A stretch of 56,169 bases of DNA, from the NCBI GenBank assembly GCA_900109485.1, contig FOAY01000022.1:5986-62154 (forward strand). Direction: 5' to 3'. Source of the stretch: Kosakonia sacchari. Lineage in GTDB: Bacteria > Pseudomonadota > Gammaproteobacteria > Enterobacterales > Enterobacteriaceae. The notes beneath the pieces were generated by a model. The model worked only from the letters and a program-made list of their open reading frames with translations. It was not told the origin of the DNA and ran no database searches. Position numbers and translations under genes: made by a program. Below are positions 17,651 to 26,553 of the stretch, in pieces; positions within the stretch are counted from its first letter, which is position 1, and each line of letters begins with the position of its first letter.

Positions 17651-18376
17651 TCAGTGCTCCATGGTGAATTCGATCATGTCGGCACGGGTCAGGCTGACGG
17701 AGTACTCCGTCGCGTTGACGTCGCCTTCGCGATGGTTAAGGGTGCGCACGCAGAGCAGAGGCGCCATATTGGGAATCTCCAGCCAGCGGCTCTCTTTCAC
17801 CTGCGCACGACGCGCGCTGATGCGCGTCTGGGTACGTTTCAGGCTGATCCCCGCGCGTTCACGCAAAAAGTCATGCAGTGAACCGTGGTCGAACTGTTGC
17901 AGCAGCGGCCACAGCGTGAGATCGGCGAAGTAGTGATCAATGAGACAGAGGGCCACGCCATTCACCCGGCGGCGGGTACGTAAATGCACCACGTTGTCGC
18001 CTTCGCTGATGCCTAACGCATCGGCGATATGCTCGGAAGCCGGGCGCAGCACCGCCAGCAGGCGTTCGCTGGTGGGATGGCTGCCCTGATCGAGTAGGTT
18101 CTGGCTAAAGCGCGCCTGGGCATTGAGTGGGTAATCAAACGGGCGCATAAGCACCAGCACGCCGATGCCCTGGCGGCGCTGCACCCAGCCTTTCTCCACC
18201 AGTTGATCGATGGCGCGGCGTAAAGTGTGGCGATTCACCTCAAAACGTGCGGCCAGTTGCTGTTCCGCTGGCAGCCAGTCGCCGCAGTGATAGTTATTTC
18301 GCAACTCCTGCTCCAGCCTGGCGGCGATCTCCTGATAGCGTGTGGGATAGCTGGTCGGATGTCTGGACAAGTGCAT
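17651..18376 (-). CDS. phnF: PhnF, GntR-family regulator of phosphonate genes
   Basis: 241 residues from the ATG at 18376 (MHLSRHPTSYPTRYQEIAARLEQ), the start that matches E. coli PhnF. A longer frame to 18427 has no similarity support. An N-terminal winged helix (LPAEQQLAARFEVNRHTLRRAIDQLVEKGW) is followed by a UTRA ligand domain (about 90-235). It presumably represses the phn genes. Here phnF is the first gene of the operon, since phnC, phnD and phnE, which precede it in E. coli, are missing. Its promoter must lie in 18377-18510; I could not find a convincing Pho box there. Confidence 0.95.
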   Translation of the reverse strand: MHLSRHPTSYPTRYQEIAARLEQELRNNYHCGDWLPAEQQLAARFEVNRHTLRRAIDQLVEKGWVQRRQGIGVLVLMRPFDYPLNAQARFSQNLLDQGSHPTSERLLAVLRPASEHIADALGISEGDNVVHLRTRRRVNGVALCLIDHYFADLTLWPLLQQFDHGSLHDFLRERAGISLKRTQTRISARRAQVKESRWLEIPNMAPLLCVRTLNHREGDVNATEYSVSLTRADMIEFTMEH

Positions 18377-18510
18377 GGTCATCTGAACCTCACGGGTAAA
18401 AAACGGCTGCCTTATGGCAGTCATCACGGCGTGAGTCCATGCTGGCGGACTAATGTTTCATTTGGGTTATGCAATCGTTGCTGAGAGATGAATAGTGATC
18501 CGCAACGGGA

Positions 18511-18536
18511 AAAAAAGGGAGCCGCCAACGGCTCCC
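18511..18536 (-). terminator. Rho-independent terminator of yjdN
   Basis: An 8-bp stem GGGAGCCG/CGGCTCCC with a 4-base loop is followed on the minus strand by a run of T. It separates yjdN from phnF, so phnF needs its own promoter. Confidence 0.88.
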
Positions 18537-18556
18537 GTTGGGGAATATGCGGTGAA

Positions 18557-18994
18557 TCAGGTTTGCGGTGGTTTGGCGACGTTGACCATCCACGGGATGC
18601 CGAATTTATCCGTCACCATGCCAAAACCATGTGCCCAGAAGGTTTCCTGCCAGGGCATGGTGATGTGGCCTTCGGCGGCCAGAGCGTCGAACCAGGCTTT
18701 GCCCTGCGCGATATCCTGGGTGGCGAGGCTTAAGGTAAAACCGGCGTACGCCGCAGCGCCTTGTTTGCCGTCGCTCATCATGATCTCACTACCGGCGATG
18801 TGCAGGCTGGCGTGAGCAATATCGCTTTCAGCAAACGCGTACCCGGCGGCACAGCCGTCATCATTCGCTTCCGGGGGGTTGGGCATTTCGCCGAAGGTGA
18901 TTTTATAGAGTAATTCAGCCTGTAAAGCCTGCTGGTAGAACTGAATGGCGTCGTTGCACTGGCCTGAAAAAGAGATGTATGGACTGAGCGGCAT
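18557..18994 (-). CDS. yjdN: YjdN (PhnB), glyoxalase/VOC superfamily protein
   Basis: 145 residues from the ATG at 18994 (MPLSPYISFSGQCNDAIQFYQ), chosen because it aligns with the E. coli start and has GAGG at the right distance; an in-frame ATG two codons upstream is too close to that site. It is a VOC-fold protein of the PhnB/3-demethylubiquinone-methyltransferase-like type. IAGSEIMMSD and ETFWAHGFGMVTDKFGIPWMVN are typical. Its function is unknown. Despite the old name it is not needed for C-P lyase. Confidence 0.93.
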   Translation of the reverse strand: MPLSPYISFSGQCNDAIQFYQQALQAELLYKITFGEMPNPPEANDDGCAAGYAFAESDIAHASLHIAGSEIMMSDGKQGAAAYAGFTLSLATQDIAQGKAWFDALAAEGHITMPWQETFWAHGFGMVTDKFGIPWMVNVAKPPQT

Positions 18995-19087
18995 AATCAT
19001 TACCTCTGGTAACGAAATCTGCCATTGAGTGTAGCGGGGGAAAGTGAAAGAAAGCCAGGCGGGAAGTATGCGCTTCCCGCCGAATCA

Positions 19088-19423
19088 TCAGTTCTTTTTA
19101 ACGAATTCTGATTTCAGTTTCATCGGACCGAAGCCGTCGATTTTACAATCGATATTATGATCGCCTTCGACCAGACGAATATTTTTAACTTTGGTGCCGA
19201 TCTTCAACATTGAAGAACTGCCTTTTACTTTCAAATCTTTAATTACCGTTACGCTATCGCCGTCGGCCAGCAGATTGCCATTGGCATCTTTGACGATTAA
19301 TTCATCGGCGTCGTGTGCCGGTTCAGCATTGTTCCACTCGTGAGCGCATTCCGGGCAAATGAACATGCCATTATCTTCATAGGTGTATTCGGAATTACAT
19401 TTTGGACAGTGGGGGAGTTGCAT
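19088..19423 (-). CDS. yjdM: YjdM (PhnA) zinc-ribbon protein
   Basis: 111 residues from the ATG at 19423 ([19 protein letters not shown]), the start with a GGAAATCC site and the known N-terminus. A four-cysteine zinc ribbon (CPKC ... CPEC, residues 6-27) precedes an SH3-like C-terminal domain ([19 protein letters not shown]...). The family was once named PhnA but is not phosphonoacetate hydrolase. Function is unknown. It is upstream of yjdN, with an 87-base gap. Confidence 0.94.
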   Translation of the reverse strand: MQLPHCPKCNSEYTYEDNGMFICPECAHEWNNAEPAHDADELIVKDANGNLLADGDSVTVIKDLKVKGSSSMLKIGTKVKNIRLVEGDHNIDCKIDGFGPMKLKSEFVKKN

Positions 19424-20027
19424 AGGGATTTCCTCAAAAGAACATACAACGCTGGCAGTGGCCAGCACAAAAGGCACAATGCCTGAAAGACTGCAATTAT
19501 ACAGCAAAACCGCACAATTGCCGTTGTTATTATTTTCCAGACGCGAGGATAAAAAAAGTGTTGGCGGTGACATAACCTGTCATTCGCTTAAGCGATGCTT
19601 ATCGCAGAAAGGCCGGAAGCAAACTTCCTGAGATAATATTTAGAATATTTTATGGCGGAAATTGCCACCATTTAGTAATTCAGATATGGTGGCGTGTAGT
19701 ATACGGTGCCATTAGATAACTAAACTGTCATGCCTACTATGTCTGTTTCAGCGACAGATAATTTCCTCTCAAATCGGGTGGGTAAATAATGACGATATAT
19801 CCTGTTTGTTCCTGAAAATGAGCTACGCTCTAACTCTCTGGTCTTTAAAAGCCGGAGGTGTGACGCTGCCATTTTTTGAGATAAAAATTATATTTTCCTG
19901 ATTATCATCAGGCGCTTATCTTTTCGAAGATATTTTCCACACGTAATTATAAAAGCCGAAACTTCACTAATAAAACATTCCGGCTAAATAAAAGTAAGAA
20001 AATTTGCGTTAAGGAAAGACTTTTGTC
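19424..20027. other. AT-rich intergenic region between yjdM and crfC
   Basis: About 600 bases between divergent genes with no supported ORF. It must hold the yjdM promoter near 19430-19600 and the crfC promoter nearer 20000. GGTGACATAACCTGTCAT at about 19566-19583 and AAACTGTCATGC near 19726 contain single CTGTCAT hexamer-like units but not a proper tandem Pho box. A GGAAAG ribosome site precedes crfC. Confidence 0.5.
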
Positions 20028-22382
20028 ATGCACACACAAACAATTTTTGAATTAAGCCAGGAAGCAGAAAGGTTGTTACAACTTTCACTGCATAATCTCC
20101 AGGCACTGAAAAAAATACCGGCAGCGACGTTTGATGAGACGAATGCGGTCGGTAAGGCAGAAAATGCCAATGTGCTGCCTTTGCATTTCAGCGCTCGCGG
20201 CGTAGAGGCGCAACAGGCGACGCTGCATAACGAATTACGGAAAATCACCCGACTGGAGATGGTGCTGGCGATCGTCGGTACCATGAAAGCCGGCAAATCC
20301 ACCACCATTAATGCGATCGTGGGGACGGAAGTATTGCCCAACCGCAACCGGCCGATGACCGCGTTGCCGACGCTTATTCGCCATACGCCGGGTCAGAAAG
20401 AGCCGATCCTGCATTTCTCCCATGTCGGCCCGATTGACGCGCTTGCGCAACAACTGCAAACCCGGCTGTTCAACTATGACCGGGAAAAGCTGGCGCAGCA
20501 GCTCGAGATCGATAAAGACATGGCTGCGCTGCTGGATCGTATTGCGCAAGGCGATGCATTTGATAAGCACTATCTCGGTGCGCAACCTATTTTCCACTGC
20601 CTAAAAAGCCTCAACGACCTGGTGCGCCTGTCGAAAGCGCTGGATGTGGATTTTCCTTTCTCTGCTTACGCGGCGATTGAACATATCCCGGTGATTGAAG
20701 TGGAGTTCGTTCATCTGGCCGGGCTGGAGAATCAACTCGGCCAGCTCACGTTGCTGGATACCCCCGGGCCGAATGAAGCCGGGCAGCCGCATCTGCAAAA
20801 AATGCTCAACGAACAGCTGGCGCGCGCCTCCGCCGTGCTGGCGGTGATGGATTACACACAGCTTAAATCTATCTCCGATGAAGAGGTACGCCGCGCGATT
20901 TCAGCGGTGGGGCGTTCGGTGCCGCTGTATGCGTTAGTGAATAAATTCGATCAGAAAGATCGTAACAGCGATGACGAAGAGCAGGTGCGGGCGCTGATTT
21001 CCGGAACACTGATGAAAGGCAATATCAACCCAACGCAGATCTTTCCGGTCTCTTCGATGTGGGGATATCTGGCTAACCGCGCGCGCCATGAGCTAAAACA
21101 TCGCGGTCAGTTGCCGGATCCGCAGGAGCAGCGCTGGGTGCAGGATTTTGCCGAAGCGGCGCTGGGCCGCCGCTGGCGCACCGCCGATCTGGACGATATT
21201 GAGCATATTCACCACGCGGCAGAGCTGCTGTGGGAAGATTCGCTGTTTGAGAAACCGATCCGTAAGTTACTGCACGCTGCGCATGCCAATGCCTCGCTGT
21301 ACGCGCTGCGTTCTGCATCGCATAAGCTATTGAATTACACCCAGAGCGCGCGCGAATATCTCGATTTTCGCTATCAGGGGCTGACGGTGGCTTACGAGCA
21401 ACTGGAGCAAAATATTACCCGGCTGGAAGAGGATATGGCGCTGCTGCGCACCAGCCAGGCGTCCGTCAGCGACGAGATCGAACATGAAGTCGAAGAGGCG
21501 CTGGCGGCGGCGGAGATCTTTATCCACGGTCAGCAGTTCGAAATTGTTGAAGCCATTGATGCCTGGTTCCACGATGGGCAGATGATGGAGACGTTTGGCG
21601 ACGGTAAGGCTGATTTGCGCCTGGATGACGGTTATAACCCCGGTCAACTGGTGCTGGAAAACGAAGGCCAGGCGCAAATTGCCCTCAGCAAGATCCGTTC
21701 GGCCTGTGAAACCATTCTGCTGGCGGCGCAGGAGCGCATCAGCCGTGAACTGGCGCTGCGTTTTGATGAGCTGGAAAACACGCTGACGCGTTCGCTGAAC
21801 GATGCCATGCGCCCGATTGAAACGCGTATTAAAGAAGAGCTTAACCATGCCGGTTTCCGCGCGCGTATCAGTTTCCCGGCGTTCCAGCCCAGCGCGCTCA
21901 ACTTTAATACCCGTTCCCTGTTCACCAATGTGATCGCCCCGGAAGATACGCCAGCCGGGCAGGCACCGCGTTCCGGCAGTGTGCGGGAAACGGTGTCTCG
22001 CTGGTTAAATAACCCCGGTTGGGGTTGGGATGATTATGTCGCTACCCGCACCCGTTACGTGATTGATATTGCCGCGCTGCATAAAAAGCTGATCGGCCAT
22101 GTGGCTCATTTTTGTGAACAAATTCGTAAAGCTTTGGCAGCGCAGGTCGATGTTTCTGTTACGGCAGGGATGGCGACATTTTTCGCCGAATTCTCGTTAA
22201 GTCTGGCGGGACTACAGGAAAGTTTGCGTGACAGCCTGGCGATACGTCAGCAAAACGAATCATCAGTGCTGATGTTGCGTCAGCAACTGCAACAGAGCAT
22301 CAGGACGGCTAACTGGATCCATGAAGATGCCCGGCTGTTACGCGATGATATACAAACCTTATTCGCAGCAGAGCAGCCATGA
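20028..22382 (+). CDS. crfC: Dynamin-like GTPase CrfC (YjdA)
   Basis: 784 residues. P-loop GTMKAGKS (84-91), switch I TAL..T region after NRNRPM, G3 LLDTPGPNEAG (about 245) and NKFD (about 308) define a dynamin-family GTPase, followed by long helical stalk regions. E. coli CrfC binds the replication sliding clamp and helps nascent-chromosome colocalisation. A clamp-motif-like QLSLH (18-22) lies in the N-terminal helix. The protein is some 40 residues longer than the E. coli form, mainly in the region after the stalk (about 500-560). Its stop overlaps yjcZ, so the two are co-expressed. Work in enterobacteria also links this pair to diguanylate cyclase control. Confidence 0.92.
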   Translation: MHTQTIFELSQEAERLLQLSLHNLQALKKIPAATFDETNAVGKAENANVLPLHFSARGVEAQQATLHNELRKITRLEMVLAIVGTMKAGKSTTINAIVGTEVLPNRNRPMTALPTLIRHTPGQKEPILHFSHVGPIDALAQQLQTRLFNYDREKLAQQLEIDKDMAALLDRIAQGDAFDKHYLGAQPIFHCLKSLNDLVRLSKALDVDFPFSAYAAIEHIPVIEVEFVHLAGLENQLGQLTLLDTPGPNEAGQPHLQKMLNEQLARASAVLAVMDYTQLKSISDEEVRRAISAVGRSVPLYALVNKFDQKDRNSDDEEQVRALISGTLMKGNINPTQIFPVSSMWGYLANRARHELKHRGQLPDPQEQRWVQDFAEAALGRRWRTADLDDIEHIHHAAELLWEDSLFEKPIRKLLHAAHANASLYALRSASHKLLNYTQSAREYLDFRYQGLTVAYEQLEQNITRLEEDMALLRTSQASVSDEIEHEVEEALAAAEIFIHGQQFEIVEAIDAWFHDGQMMETFGDGKADLRLDDGYNPGQLVLENEGQAQIALSKIRSACETILLAAQERISRELALRFDELENTLTRSLNDAMRPIETRIKEELNHAGFRARISFPAFQPSALNFNTRSLFTNVIAPEDTPAGQAPRSGSVRETVSRWLNNPGWGWDDYVATRTRYVIDIAALHKKLIGHVAHFCEQIRKALAAQVDVSVTAGMATFFAEFSLSLAGLQESLRDSLAIRQQNESSVLMLRQQLQQSIRTANWIHEDARLLRDDIQTLFAAEQP

Positions 22383-23251
22383 AAAATCAACTTCTGGATG
22401 GCCCCGGACGGGTACTTGAGTGTATTCATCCAAAATTTATCGTTGATCTGGTACAGGGCGCAGACGCTGTGCGCCAGTCGCCGATTGTGCCGCAGCAGCA
22501 GTTATTTCGTGAACGCCTGACGCAAGAGATCATGGCGCAAACTCAACTGCGGCCGTGGGCGATGTCCGGCGTATTAAATGAAAACGATACCTTACGTTTA
22601 GGGCTGGCGGAGAAGCTGGCGAGCATGCTCGATCCCGGACATTTGGCACTCACGCGTATTACCCAGCGGCTTAGCACATTGCAGCAGGCGGAACGGCGTC
22701 CGGCAAATCCCGGCAGCGCACAACAGTATGAAGAGTTGTTGGGCCACTTCAGCCAGCGCGCCGCCTGGAAAGAGAAAGCGCTGACGCAACGTGGGCTGGC
22801 GGTACAGGCCGGACATCACAGCGAACAGGTTTTTGCCCACTGGCGCGCCGGGAACTACAACGGCTGGTCGATGGCCGGGCGCTGTTATGTGGCGCTGGAG
22901 GAGCTGCGCTGGGGCGCTTTCGGCGATGCCTGTCGTCTGGGCAATGAAGATGTGGCGCAGATGCTGAAAGACAATTTATGCGCCATGGCCGCCGATTTTC
23001 TGGCGCAGGGGATCAATGCCGCGCCGACGACCCGCCATTTTTATCATCAGTGGCTGGCAACGCCTTCCACGCCGGGGCTGATGGATTATAAGGATTTACT
23101 CGGCTGGCTTGGTGACTGGTGCGATGCCGAACGCCATCCTATTTGCTGGTCGGTCACGCAGAGCTGGCAGACCGTAGCCCTCGGCATGCCGCGTCTCTGT
23201 TCGGCATCGCGTATCGCCACGGCGATGGTGGAAGAGATCTTCGGTGAGTAA
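22379..23251 (+). CDS. yjcZ: YjcZ family protein, partner of CrfC
   Basis: 290 residues, matching YjcZ across its length (MKNQLLDGPGRVLECIHPKFIVDLVQGADAVRQSP...). It is a soluble, mostly helical protein without recognisable catalytic motifs. The ATG overlaps the crfC stop by 4 bases. E. coli YjcZ affects motility/biofilm phenotypes, and the pair has been described as regulating diguanylate cyclases; I cite this from general knowledge. A bidirectional terminator follows. Confidence 0.9.
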   Translation: MKNQLLDGPGRVLECIHPKFIVDLVQGADAVRQSPIVPQQQLFRERLTQEIMAQTQLRPWAMSGVLNENDTLRLGLAEKLASMLDPGHLALTRITQRLSTLQQAERRPANPGSAQQYEELLGHFSQRAAWKEKALTQRGLAVQAGHHSEQVFAHWRAGNYNGWSMAGRCYVALEELRWGAFGDACRLGNEDVAQMLKDNLCAMAADFLAQGINAAPTTRHFYHQWLATPSTPGLMDYKDLLGWLGDWCDAERHPICWSVTQSWQTVALGMPRLCSASRIATAMVEEIFGE

Positions 23252-23310
23252 CCGGTGTGCCCTGCAATTGTCTGGCCGGTCGGGCTGGTAATCGCAGGAC
23301 ATAGCGAAGC

Positions 23311-23335
23311 AAAAAGCCCGGTCAGGGCTTTTTTT
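23311..23335. terminator. Bidirectional terminator between yjcZ and kdgT
   Basis: AAAAAGCCC / GGGCTTTTTTT around a short GGTCA loop. The A-run and T-run on opposite sides allow it to end both convergent transcripts. Confidence 0.88.
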
Positions 23336-23343
23336 ATGCGCAA

Positions 23344-24342
23344 TTAATGCCCGGTGGATTCGACCGGTTTTTCCGCGCGGTTTGCCGCTTGCGCTGGATT
23401 GCCAAAGCGTTTGGCATACAGGGCGGTGATAATCGGCACCAGAATTGCCGTCACAATCACACTCGCAGCGACTAACGCTGTTGCGGAGGCGGCAACCGGT
23501 TCAAACGCCGGGTTGATCTGCGCAATAATCACCGGGTTCGCCACTGCCGCACCGGCGGCTGAAGAGGCTGCGACGCCCGCCGTACCGTTACCGCCGCCGA
23601 TCACGCGGTCGGCAATAATCAGCGGAATACCGGTGATGATGATGACCGCAACGCCGAGGAAAATGCCCAGCAGACCGGTCTGCATAATCACGCTCAGGTT
23701 GATGGTGTTACCCAGCGCGAAGCCGAAGAACGGAATCAGAACCGGCGTTGCTTTGCTGAAGAAAGCGCGCAGATCGTGATCGAGGTTCCCCAGCGCAAAA
23801 CCAATCAGGAACGGCAGGACCGCGCCAACAAAGTGGTGGGGTTCAAAGGAAGCGAGGCCTGCGGAACCGAGGATCACCATGGTCATCAGCGGGCCGGATT
23901 CCAGCGACATCAGAACGAAAGCGCCCGATTCTTCTTTGCTGCCGTACTGGTTCATCAGGCTGGCATACAGACCGCCGTTGGTCATATCCATGGCGGAAAC
24001 CAGCGCCAGCACCGAAAGCCCGGCAAAGAAACCGGTCTGAATTCCGCTGTCTGGAATAAATGACGCGGCGATCATCGCCACGAGCCAGGCCACCGCGATT
24101 TTTGTCAGCACCAGCGTGCCGGATTTACGTAATACGGTGCCGGTTGCACGCAAATCAATAGAAGCGCCAATACAGAAGAACCAGACTGCAAGAATCGGCA
24201 CCGTACCGCTAATCATGCCCTTGGTGAAAGAGCCGAAATAAGCCCCGGTATCCGGCGCCAGTGTATTCAGAATTGCCCCCAGCAACAGCGGAACCAGCAT
24301 CATCCCGCCAGGGATACGTTCAATCGTGGCCTTGATTTTCAT
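23344..24342 (-). CDS. kdgT: 2-keto-3-deoxygluconate permease KdgT
   Basis: 332-residue inner-membrane symporter with about ten hydrophobic segments. It starts [30 protein letters not shown] and contains the family blocks [36 protein letters not shown] and [20 protein letters not shown]. It imports 2-keto-3-deoxygluconate, a pectin and uronate breakdown product, for KdgK/Eda. The gene is single. A palindrome fitting a KdgR operator lies about 215 bases upstream. GAGGATT precedes the ATG. Confidence 0.95.
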   Translation of the reverse strand: MKIKATIERIPGGMMLVPLLLGAILNTLAPDTGAYFGSFTKGMISGTVPILAVWFFCIGASIDLRATGTVLRKSGTLVLTKIAVAWLVAMIAASFIPDSGIQTGFFAGLSVLALVSAMDMTNGGLYASLMNQYGSKEESGAFVLMSLESGPLMTMVILGSAGLASFEPHHFVGAVLPFLIGFALGNLDHDLRAFFSKATPVLIPFFGFALGNTINLSVIMQTGLLGIFLGVAVIIITGIPLIIADRVIGGGNGTAGVAASSAAGAAVANPVIIAQINPAFEPVAASATALVAASVIVTAILVPIITALYAKRFGNPAQAANRAEKPVESTGH

Positions 24343-24555
24343 AGAGAATCCTCACTGCTCGTCATTATCATGAACGAGGGAAACTGGAAGTTAATAGCTT
24401 TCAATTCAGGTGGTTAAATAGCGTTGCTCATTAAATATTCACTATCGACTTTCGCGGAACGCCCTAAAATTGACGGGCAATCCGTGCAAGACATTTCTTA
24501 GCTCCGCTTTTTATGGGCGTATCATGCTTTCTTGGGAATATTGATTCAATAAGAA

Positions 24556-24570
24556 TAAAACAATGTTTTA
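24556..24570. promoter_or_regulatory. Candidate KdgR operator upstream of kdgT
   Basis: TAAAACAATGTTTTA is a perfect 7+1+7 palindrome within AATAAAACAATGTTTTAGTT, close to the known KdgR box pattern AATRAAAYR..YRTTTYATT. A nearby TTGATCACA (about 24577-24585) could be a CRP half-site. The regulator assignment is inferred from the downstream gene. Confidence 0.6.
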
Positions 24571-24793
24571 GTTATATTGATCACATATTCCGTATAAAAA
24601 CTTGTCGGTGTTGTTTCTGTTATTAGAGATGTAATTAGGTTGTGACGGAAATAGAGTAATGAGGACGCTAGCAAAGTAATAATCACGACCGTGATAAAAC
24701 CTGGGTGTTTGCGTGGATATAAGCCGCGTTGTGCTGTGGAAAAAGGCGCGCAGGGGATGAAAAGGAGAGGCTGAATATCAGTGGGTAAAACTG

Positions 24794-24809
24794 TGTGAAT
24801 TTGATCACA
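24794..24809. promoter_or_regulatory. CRP site of the proP P1 promoter
   Basis: TGTGAATTTGATCACA has both TGTGA and TCACA half-sites with the 6-base spacer. In E. coli proP P1 is repressed by CRP bound at its -35 region and is induced by osmotic upshift. A GTAAAT -10-like element follows at about 24829-24834. Confidence 0.85.
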
Positions 24810-24899
24810 CTTTTAAACCCTGTTAGGGTAAATAAGTCATTCACTGCCCAACAGGCGTCAACAGGTTCGGTTGTACGGCGGAAAAAGCCCGTGTAAGTA

Positions 24900-24918
24900 A
24901 ACCTGCTACGCTTGAACA
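24900..24918 (+). promoter_or_regulatory. Candidate proP P2 (RpoS-type) -10 region
   Basis: CTACGCT at 24906-24912 is close to the sigma-S extended -10 consensus CTATACT and sits about 90 bases before the proP start, where the Fis- and RpoS-dependent P2 lies in E. coli. Assigned by position and motif only. Confidence 0.55.
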
Positions 24919-24999
24919 GGAAGGCTGAAAAGCTGTAAAAACGCCCGGCAGGGATAAGCGTCGGGTGGTTCAGGGCGCAAGCTAAAGAGGAAAACATGC

Positions 25000-26502
25000 A
25001 TGTTAAAAAGGAAAAAAGTTAAACCCATTACATTGCGCGATGTGACCATCATTGATGATGCGAAATTGCGCAAAGCGATTACCGCCGCTTCACTCGGTAA
25101 TGCGATGGAGTGGTTTGATTTCGGCGTCTACGGCTTTGTCGCCTACGCCCTTGGTAAGGTGTTCTTCCCCGATGCAAACCCCAGCGTACAGATGATTGCT
25201 GCGCTCGGGACATTCTCCGTTCCCTTCTTGATTCGCCCGCTGGGCGGTCTGTTCTTCGGTATGTTGGGTGATAAGTACGGGCGACAGAAAATCCTCGCCA
25301 TCACCATTGTCATCATGTCGATCAGTACTTTCTGTATCGGGTTGATCCCCTCCTATGCCACGATAGGCATCTGGGCGCCGATTCTGCTGCTGCTGTGTAA
25401 GATGGCGCAGGGCTTCTCCGTTGGCGGCGAGTATACCGGCGCGTCGATCTTTGTTGCTGAGTACTCCCCGGACCGTAAACGCGGTTTTATGGGAAGCTGG
25501 CTGGACTTTGGTTCGATTGCCGGTTTTGTGCTTGGCGCAGGCGTGGTCGTGCTGCTCTCCACCGTGGTGGGCGAGGAGAACTTCCTTAACTGGGGCTGGC
25601 GTGTTCCGTTCTTCCTGGCGCTGCCGCTCGGCCTTATCGGCCTCTATTTGCGTCACGCGCTGGAAGAGACCCCGGCGTTCCAGCAGCACGTCGATAAGCT
25701 GGAGCAGGGCGATCGTCAGGGGCTGCAAGAGGGGCCGAAAGTCTCGTTTAAAGAGATCGCCACCAAACACTGGCGCGCGCTGTTGACCTGTATTGGCCTG
25801 GTGATTTCCACCAACGTCACCTACTACATGCTGCTGACCTATATGCCGAGCTACCTGTCGCATAACCTGCACTACTCGGAAGATCACGGCGTGTTGATCA
25901 TCATCGCTATCATGATTGGTATGCTGTTTGTCCAGCCGGTGATGGGGCTGCTGAGTGACCGCTTTGGCCGCCGCCCGTTCGTGCTGCTGGGCAGCGTGGC
26001 GCTGTTTGCCCTCGCCGTTCCGTGCTTTATTCTGATTAACAGCAATGTGATTGGCTTGATTTTCGCGGGCCTGCTGCTGCTGGCGGTGATCCTCAACTGC
26101 TTTACCGGCGTGATGGCTTCTACGCTGCCCGCCATGTTCCCGACGCATATTCGCTACAGTGCGCTGGCGAGCGCCTTTAACATTTCGATTCTGGTTGCTG
26201 GTCTGACGCCGACCCTGACGGCCTGGCTGGTAGAAAGCTCAGAAAATCTGTTAATGCCCGCTTACTACCTGATGATTGTGGCGGTGATTGGCCTGATTAC
26301 CGGCCTGACGATGAAAGAGACCGCGAACCGCCCGCTGAAAGGCGCGACGCCCGCCGCATCGGATATTCAGGAAGCGAAAGAGATCCTGCGTGAGCACCAC
26401 GACAATATCGAACAGAAAATCGAAGATATCGACGCGGAGATCGCCGAGTTGCAGGCAAAGCGCACGCGTCTGGTGGATCAACATCCGCGCATCAACGAGT
26501 AA
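25000..26502 (+). CDS. proP: Osmosensory proline/glycine betaine symporter ProP
   Basis: 500 residues, 12-helix MFS transporter that takes up proline, betaine and ectoine with protons under osmotic stress. The MFS motif GDKYGRQKI follows TM2, and GLLSDRFGRRPF lies between TM6-7 repeats. A long C-terminal tail (about 455-500) forms the heptad-repeat coiled coil (IEQKIEDIDAEIAELQAKR) that tunes the osmotic set point. The start MLKRKKVKPITLRDVTIIDD matches E. coli. Upstream CRP and RpoS-like elements fit its P1/P2 control. Confidence 0.97.
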   Translation: MLKRKKVKPITLRDVTIIDDAKLRKAITAASLGNAMEWFDFGVYGFVAYALGKVFFPDANPSVQMIAALGTFSVPFLIRPLGGLFFGMLGDKYGRQKILAITIVIMSISTFCIGLIPSYATIGIWAPILLLLCKMAQGFSVGGEYTGASIFVAEYSPDRKRGFMGSWLDFGSIAGFVLGAGVVVLLSTVVGEENFLNWGWRVPFFLALPLGLIGLYLRHALEETPAFQQHVDKLEQGDRQGLQEGPKVSFKEIATKHWRALLTCIGLVISTNVTYYMLLTYMPSYLSHNLHYSEDHGVLIIIAIMIGMLFVQPVMGLLSDRFGRRPFVLLGSVALFALAVPCFILINSNVIGLIFAGLLLLAVILNCFTGVMASTLPAMFPTHIRYSALASAFNISILVAGLTPTLTAWLVESSENLLMPAYYLMIVAVIGLITGLTMKETANRPLKGATPAASDIQEAKEILREHHDNIEQKIEDIDAEIAELQAKRTRLVDQHPRINE

Positions 26503-26517
26503 GCGTTACTGCCAGGC

Positions 26518-26544
26518 AAAAAGACCCGTAAGGGTCTTTTTTTT
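26518..26544. terminator. Terminator after proP
   Basis: AAAAAGACCC-GTA-GGGTCTTTTTTTT, bidirectional in form; it separates proP from the convergent NicO-family gene. Confidence 0.9.
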
Positions 26545-26553
26545 GGGCGCTGC

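Noticed and set aside
19566..19735. CTGTCAT elements as a Pho box before yjdM
   Set aside because: Only single units are seen; the second 7-base repeat at the right 11-base spacing is missing.
25090..26148. Minus-strand open frame of about 350 codons within proP
   Set aside because: It mirrors the high-GC codon pattern of proP and has no recognisable domain; a shadow frame.
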